Shown in pieces: positions 59,490 through 64,000 of a stretch of DNA of 64,000 nt. Both the position numbers and the translations under genes were made by a program. Source of the stretch: Paenibacillus sp. JNUCC-31 (lineage in GTDB: Bacteria; Bacillota; Bacilli; Paenibacillales; Paenibacillaceae); assembly GCF_014844075.1 (NCBI RefSeq), contig NZ_CP062165.1, positions 434,001 to 498,000 of the forward strand. Direction: 5' to 3'. The notes beneath the pieces were generated by a model. That model saw nothing but the letters and a program-made list of their open reading frames with translations. It did no database searches and had not been told where the DNA came from. How positions within the stretch are numbered: position 1 is the stretch's first letter; the number at the start of each line of letters is the position of its first letter.

Positions 59490-60329
59490 TTACTCTGAAG
59501 TGGCATGCACCACTCGCTCAATATGGATCGTTAAATACATCAATTCTTCGTTAGTCAGTTGATACGTGTAGTTATTTTCAATGAATTTTCTGATTTTCTC
59601 CGAGCACTTGTGTGCCTCAGGGTACTTCTTCTGAATCATATCAAATAACTCTTCATCGTTGTTGCTCTTATAATGCTTACCTTTGACCAGACGTTGGGCG
59701 AAAAATTTGAGATGGGTCACAAATCGATAATAGTTCAGTGCATTTTCGTCAAAGTCCATTTTGAAATGATATTTAATAATCGTCAAAATCTCCTGCATCA
59801 CTTGAGTCATGCTTCGTATGTTAGGCATCTCTTCGTTTAGTGCCGCATTTACAAAATGAAGAGCCATGAACCCCGCCTCATCTTCCGGCAAGATCACACC
59901 AAACTGATCGCAAATCATATTCAACGCTTCGAGCCCCACTTCATATTCATCCTTGTAGAGCTGTTTGGTCTCCCACAGCAATCCATTGCGGATCGGGAGA
60001 TTGTTACGGTAACGCTCGATGGCAAAATGAATATGATCCGTAAGGTGAAGATAAATGCTCTCGTTAAGCTTTTTCCCAAGCTTCAGCTTGGCATAAGCAA
60101 TAATTTCCTCAGATACTTTCATGTACTCCAGTGGTATGCTCGCGATTAATGCCTTGAAATTTTCCTGAATATCTTCATTCTGTAAAGTAAAGATCTTATC
60201 AATAAGCTGCTCCGACACCTCATCGCCAGCTCGCTTCTGAAATGCAATCCCCCGGCCAATAACGATGACTTCCCGTTCATCCTTGATCGCAACTACAGCA
60301 TTATTGTTTAACACCTTCTCGATTTTCAC
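59490..60329 (-). CDS. licT: LicT/BglG-family transcription antiterminator
   Basis: A 279-residue RNA-binding antiterminator. The N-terminal CAT domain (VKIEKVLNNNAVVAI, GRGIAFQK, GDEV) binds RAT RNA. Two PTS regulation domains follow, with His residues in YLHLTDHIHFAIER (PRD1) and FMALHFVNAA / LTIHIERV (PRD2). BglP phosphorylates PRD1 when no beta-glucoside is present and so turns LicT off. The GTG start at 60329 has GGAG eight bases upstream and gives the standard length; an ATG at 60395 adds 22 unlikely residues. Confidence 0.93.
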   Translation of the reverse strand: MKIEKVLNNNAVVAIKDEREVIVIGRGIAFQKRAGDEVSEQLIDKIFTLQNEDIQENFKALIASIPLEYMKVSEEIIAYAKLKLGKKLNESIYLHLTDHIHFAIERYRNNLPIRNGLLWETKQLYKDEYEVGLEALNMICDQFGVILPEDEAGFMALHFVNAALNEEMPNIRSMTQVMQEILTIIKYHFKMDFDENALNYYRFVTHLKFFAQRLVKGKHYKSNNDEELFDMIQKKYPEAHKCSEKIRKFIENNYTYQLTNEELMYLTIHIERVVHATSE

Positions 60330-60395
60330 TTTATCCACTCCAATATACAGAAAAAGGCAAACCAACCCTTCCATGAGGTCACTGGCCTTGCCCAT

Positions 60396-60984
60396 TTCAC
60401 TTCAATGTTAACTATATGTGCGTTCATGGTATTACATTTTTCTACAATGTGCAACAAAAAAATCGGTGATGCTAAGGCTTACAAACCAATTTCTGACTCT
60501 ATATCAATCCGTTTATCTGCTTTGTGTTTTTTCATTTAATTCCTATCCGTCTGGATCTATCTGAATCCGATTAAAAACTGCTCCTATAGCATGACGCCAT
60601 GTGCAAGTAATTATACCGGTCCGAGCAAAGAAGTAGTTACAGAAGGCGCAATCCCATCTGCCATCAGAGCGATCCTGCAAACTTCAATCTTGTCAACATA
60701 AATCAATTTATTCTCGGTTTACCAGAAATGTTCTAAGCCATGTCAATCCAGAAAAGCTTGCACTTCTTCACTATTAATCCAGGATACAATATATCTTGAA
60801 TCATGTGAAATTTGGATCACAAGTAAGCAAAAAAGTCCCCCGCCAGAGAGGACCGTATGTGTCTGAATAATGAATCATTTGAATAATAAGATATAAAAGT
60901 CATTTGGTTCTTTCTATCGTGGCTGTTCACCATCATGAACTTTTCTTCTTACTTCCCTTCTCTAGCTCAGCTTCAATTCTTTGA
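60396..60984. other. Long intergenic stretch without a clear gene
   Basis: About 590 bases. On the minus strand, a terminator lies at 60829-60853. Past it, a short frame (SRYIVSWINSEEVQAFLD then stop, about 60735-60815) looks like coding sequence, but has no start or ribosome site. It may be a gene remnant. I see nothing else here. Confidence 0.5.
60829..60853 (-). terminator. Terminator downstream of the P-loop kinase gene
   Basis: GTCCTC pairs with GGGGAC (one wobble) around TCTGGCG and is followed by six T on the minus strand. Confidence 0.7.
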
Positions 60985-61545
60985 TTACAGATTGAATTGT
61001 TCTTGGATTAGCCGCGCCACTTCTGTTGCACTCTTATGTGTGTTATTGATCCGAATATAATGCTCGTGCGTTATCTCTCCCGGTTCTGAATTCAATCGAT
61101 GTTTCTCCATGCTCGAAATCAGATCCTGCTCGGACCATTCGATATTACGCTTCGTTGCTTTGTGCAGCAGCCGATGTGGACTCTTGTTACGCTCCAGTCG
61201 TTCCGTTGAATCAGCCTCCAGTTCCACATAGCATACCTGTGCACCTCTGGATTCAAACATCTCGCTGATTTGGCGAATGTATGCCCAATCTTCTTGCATA
61301 TCGAATGCCCACACAAATGTAAAAATCAAACCGGGCAGCTCGCTCTTCGCCACTTCTTCAAAAATCTCCTGACGGAATAGATTAACAAGTCTCTTTCCTT
61401 GAGTTGTACCATAACTGAAATAAGGGGACACCAGTTCAATCGTCATATGATTGTGAAACAATTTTAAATCGGTGATCTTCTCCAATTCCTGACCCACCGT
61501 CATTTTCCCCACAGCCTGTGGACCAAAAATAATAATGAACTTCAT
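60985..61545 (-). CDS. P-loop kinase-like protein (shikimate-kinase-like AAA)
   Basis: A 186-residue P-loop NTPase. Walker A is IIFGPQAVGKMTVGQEL; a conserved FHNHMTIELV follows, as in a family of small uncharacterised kinases related to shikimate and gluconate kinases. A lid region with ERLERNKSPHRLLHK is present. AGGAG lies 7 bases before the ATG. The substrate is unknown; a role in phosphorylating a small metabolite or antibiotic is possible but not shown. Confidence 0.8.
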   Translation of the reverse strand: MKFIIIFGPQAVGKMTVGQELEKITDLKLFHNHMTIELVSPYFSYGTTQGKRLVNLFRQEIFEEVAKSELPGLIFTFVWAFDMQEDWAYIRQISEMFESRGAQVCYVELEADSTERLERNKSPHRLLHKATKRNIEWSEQDLISSMEKHRLNSEPGEITHEHYIRINNTHKSATEVARLIQEQFNL

Positions 61546-61632
61546 TCCACCACTCCTGACATCAACGATATGTCGTATTCCATTACTTGAATTTTATGGA
61601 CATTAATCCATAATAACGCCTCTTGGACAAAT

Positions 61633-61685
61633 AAAAAGAGATTTCAAGTCATCCACTGAATGTACAGGGCTTGAAATCTCTTTTT
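61633..61685. terminator. Terminator of the acyltransferase gene
   Basis: AAAAAGAGATTTCAAG pairs perfectly with CTTGAAATCTCTTTTT across a 21-base loop. It lies 42 bases after the acyltransferase stop, with T-runs on both strands. Confidence 0.85.
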
Positions 61686-61726
61686 CGGTTTCACTTTATA
61701 TTCATTATTTCACAGTCCACCCAACA

Positions 61727-62815
61727 TTAACGTCCGATCAGAACCCATCCCCACTTCATTCGTCGGAGTCCCATGGCAATCATCCATGAAAGCAAAATCG
61801 CCACAACATAAGAAAGTATAATGCCAAGGCTGAAATGAGGAGCGAACTCCACCGTGAGTTCTCGTCTCCAGAAAAGCAGCACTAACGGATGAATCAAAAA
61901 GATACCGAAAGCCACCGTACCCAAAGAGTTCAGAATGCGAGTTGCCCGATTAGATCCATTCTGTTTCCATGCGCCGATTCGTTCACATACGACCAGCAAG
62001 AGCAAACAAGCCGAAAGGGTAAATAAATTACGGAAAAGAAACAGCAACGTATAGGTTAGCGCCGGATATGCGGCAAAAGCCGTTTTTACATAAGTATTGC
62101 CATAAATAAAGACAGCTCCTCCGCTCAACAATGCAGCAATCAGCGCATAACGGTAGGAGAACAGTTTCTTCAATGCCGTATCAAAGTTCAACCCAATCCA
62201 GGCACCGAATCCAATAACGATCAGGTAACTGGGCAGCAAGCTCCCCATCCGAGAGAAATGAAACTGCAAATGCAACGCGTAAAAAGCAGCCTGTGCCGCA
62301 ATAAAGAACAACGGTACATATTTATTAAATAAACGATAGCGCGTAAGCGATAGAAGCATTGGAAAGACCACATAAAATTGCAAAATAATTAGAAAAAAAT
62401 ATAAGTGTGTGTGCGCTGTACCGGTTAACAATTGCTCTGAAAACTGATCCACATGTACAAAGGGGTTTTTACCTGCAAGCAACTGTTTGATGGTGAAATA
62501 AATGATGGACCAGGCCAGGTAAGGCACAAAAATATAAAATAATCGCTTTTTATAAAAAGCGGGCATCCAGCCCTTTTCCTTCATTTTGGAGCTGTAATTG
62601 TAGAACAACACCAAGGAAGACAGAAACAGAAATGCCGGGACAGCGAATTGCAGAAAGCTGTTCCAAAAATAATAAAAGTCATGATCCAGCGTATGTTTGG
62701 GATAATGTGCAACTGCCGTTGAAGTGGCATGAATGGCGACAACTGCCATGATGGCAAAAGCACGATAGAGATCCAGATACTCAATACGTCGGGGCCGATT
62801 AACCGGTTGATTCAT
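61727..62815 (-). CDS. Membrane acyltransferase (family 3, OafA/YrhL-like)
   Basis: A 362-residue integral membrane protein with about ten helices. The N-terminal YLDLYRAFAIMAVVAIHAT holds the conserved Arg and His of acyltransferase family 3; FAVPAFLFLSSLVLFY is the second signature. Members O-acetylate cell-surface polysaccharides or peptidoglycan-linked glycans. GAGG precedes the ATG. No glycan gene cluster is adjacent, so the acceptor is unknown. Confidence 0.88.
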   Translation of the reverse strand: MNQPVNRPRRIEYLDLYRAFAIMAVVAIHATSTAVAHYPKHTLDHDFYYFWNSFLQFAVPAFLFLSSLVLFYNYSSKMKEKGWMPAFYKKRLFYIFVPYLAWSIIYFTIKQLLAGKNPFVHVDQFSEQLLTGTAHTHLYFFLIILQFYVVFPMLLSLTRYRLFNKYVPLFFIAAQAAFYALHLQFHFSRMGSLLPSYLIVIGFGAWIGLNFDTALKKLFSYRYALIAALLSGGAVFIYGNTYVKTAFAAYPALTYTLLFLFRNLFTLSACLLLLVVCERIGAWKQNGSNRATRILNSLGTVAFGIFLIHPLVLLFWRRELTVEFAPHFSLGIILSYVVAILLSWMIAMGLRRMKWGWVLIGR

Positions 62816-62952
62816 AATAAAACCTCACTTATGCCTGATAGGATGATAGTTTCCGGCCGCAATCCAGATTCCAACCTTTATTTTAATCAGCACACGAGGC
62901 TATTACAATCATAATCTATATTATTTTTGTGAAAATCCACCAATATTCATCA

Positions 62953-63486
62953 TTATTCGACACGATTGATCCAGAACCGTTCGACTACGTTACCATCTGC
63001 TTCTATATAGTCTTCATCCTGGATACCTCCATTACGAAGAATAACTCTTTTGGAGGCCTCATTATGTGCATCACAAACGACCAATACTTTCGTGATTCCG
63101 AGTTCTTTCGTAATTTCCAAAGAAAGCTTGAGGATCTCGGAACCATATCCATTCTGTCGCTCCCCTGGACGAATTCCGTAACCGATATGCCCTCCGCTAT
63201 GGAATAGTTTCTCATTCAACTCATGCCGTACATTTACGGCTCCAACCACTCGATCACTCTCTGTCACGAGCCAGTATGTACTGTCCTGAACCCAGCCTTC
63301 CGGGATATCCATGCCTTGTTCACTACGCTGGAGAGATGCTACCATCTCCTCGAAGGGGTAAGGTTCTTTGGCAATCACCCAGGGTACCATCGATTCTCCA
63401 CTTGCGAGCCAGTCTTGATAAAATGCCAAATACGTTTCCTTATATTCCGCTGAAGGTCTGACCAGTCTAACTTTTTCTTTTCCCAT
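62953..63486 (-). CDS. GNAT-family N-acetyltransferase
   Basis: A 177-residue acetyltransferase of the RimJ/RimL-like branch. It begins KVRLVRPSAEYKETYLAFY, has VVGAVNVRHELNE (beta strands), the acetyl-CoA loop YGIRPGERQNGYGSEILKLSL and the C-terminal NEASKRVILRNGG. GGGGG lies upstream of the ATG at slightly long spacing. The substrate is unknown. Confidence 0.9.
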   Translation of the reverse strand: MGKEKVRLVRPSAEYKETYLAFYQDWLASGESMVPWVIAKEPYPFEEMVASLQRSEQGMDIPEGWVQDSTYWLVTESDRVVGAVNVRHELNEKLFHSGGHIGYGIRPGERQNGYGSEILKLSLEITKELGITKVLVVCDAHNEASKRVILRNGGIQDEDYIEADGNVVERFWINRVE

Positions 63487-63535
63487 CTGAAGTGCATCCC
63501 CCTGACTAATATTGATACTGCGATGCTAATTTACC

Positions 63536-63931
63536 CTAGTAGACTAATTCACAGTCGTGATGTTCCCATACATCAAACAGGTTACCATCGAGATCCTCGA
63601 ATGTAAAAAACTTTCCATAAATGCCTTCATCACTGACTTGACCAACGCTGACATGACCAGCAGTGAGTTGAGTATGCAGCTTAACGATATCGTCCGTAAA
63701 AAAGGTGATAACCCATCTCTTTTTATGCTTCACTTGAAATACAGCTCTGGAATCATGATCACTTTCAATCAGATCGAGAATCGGTCTATTGTCTCTAAAG
63801 AGGCTAATATAGCCTTCTCTGGGTTGCCTAATATTGAATCCAAAATGATTCACAAACCAAGCTGCTGACTTCTCTACATTTGTCACAGGAATGACATTGT
63901 AGGCAATACCCAGTATTTTTCCCGTCGTCAA
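63536..63931 (-). CDS. VOC-family (glyoxalase/bleomycin-resistance-like) protein
   Basis: A 131-residue vicinal-oxygen-chelate fold protein with two beta-alpha-beta-beta-beta units: NVIPVTNVEKSAAWFVNHFGFNI, then FFTDDIVKLHTQL and FFTFEDLDGNLFDVWEHH. The final Glu in the FDVWEH strand is the usual metal ligand. It starts with TTG at 63931 with AAGGA upstream. Substrate unknown. Past 63931 I see only its ribosome site and the window edge. Confidence 0.85.
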   Translation of the reverse strand: MTTGKILGIAYNVIPVTNVEKSAAWFVNHFGFNIRQPREGYISLFRDNRPILDLIESDHDSRAVFQVKHKKRWVITFFTDDIVKLHTQLTAGHVSVGQVSDEGIYGKFFTFEDLDGNLFDVWEHHDCELVY

Positions 63932-64000
63932 TTTTATCCTTCTCCCTTCATTGCATTAATAACTTATGAACCTCATATGGAAGTGAAGAACAGTATCTTT

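Overview
The window looks like a Gram-positive, endospore-former-type chromosome, most likely Paenibacillus. The signs are a T-box in front of tyrS, strong AGGAGG ribosome binding sites, LicT/BglP antitermination control, a PbuX-type permease, a YjfB protein, a remnant of an S-layer (SLH) protein, and an iturin-family hybrid PKS/NRPS. I saw no tRNA, rRNA, CRISPR array, transposase or phage gene.

Layout. 1-4501 (minus): tyrS with its T-box leader, an Imm63-like/DMP19-like gene pair, and selO. 4700-13480: a catabolic block made of a CUT1 ABC importer (two permeases and a lipoprotein), a LacI regulator, a BadF-type sugar kinase, a LicH-like GH4 enzyme and, in the opposite direction, a secreted GH8 chitosanase/glucanase. 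The same palindrome (half-site AAAGTTAAAG) lies in the importer leader and in the GH8 promoter, so the LacI protein probably controls both. 13705-22954: single genes (pbuX, an SLH remnant, Dabb protein, PadR plus P450, a TetR remnant, AraC plus EamA exporter, rluF, one unknown). 23320-27744: a tight MFS / class III aminotransferase / zinc dehydrogenase / HAD phosphatase operon that resembles azasugar (gabT1-yktc1-gutB1 type) pathways. 27875-28565: yjfB and a truncated lipoprotein-like gene.

28867-52149 (minus) is the main feature: a FenF/ItuD-like malonyltransferase, a 3975-residue FAAL-ACP-KS-ACP-AMT-C-PCP-C-A-PCP-C protein, and a 3273-residue (half C)-A-PCP-E-C-A-PCP-E-C protein. The architecture matches the first part of the iturin/mycosubtilin assembly line, but the specificity codes I read (Glu; a Tyr-like code; Thr) do not match any iturin. 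The line also stops after a condensation domain, with no further module and no thioesterase, next to a palindromic intergenic element. It is either a split or a truncated pathway for a beta-amino fatty acid lipopeptide.

52366-63931: housekeeping and accessory genes (Cof-type HAD, two GNATs, a membrane-anchored subtilase, a P-loop kinase, a membrane acyltransferase, a VOC protein) around a licT-bglP-bglH beta-glucoside PTS operon with two RAT-like antiterminators and a cre-like site. The cell therefore has two beta-linked-sugar routes here: PTS/GH1, and ABC/kinase/GH4. All functional calls come from reading the sequence; no database search was run.
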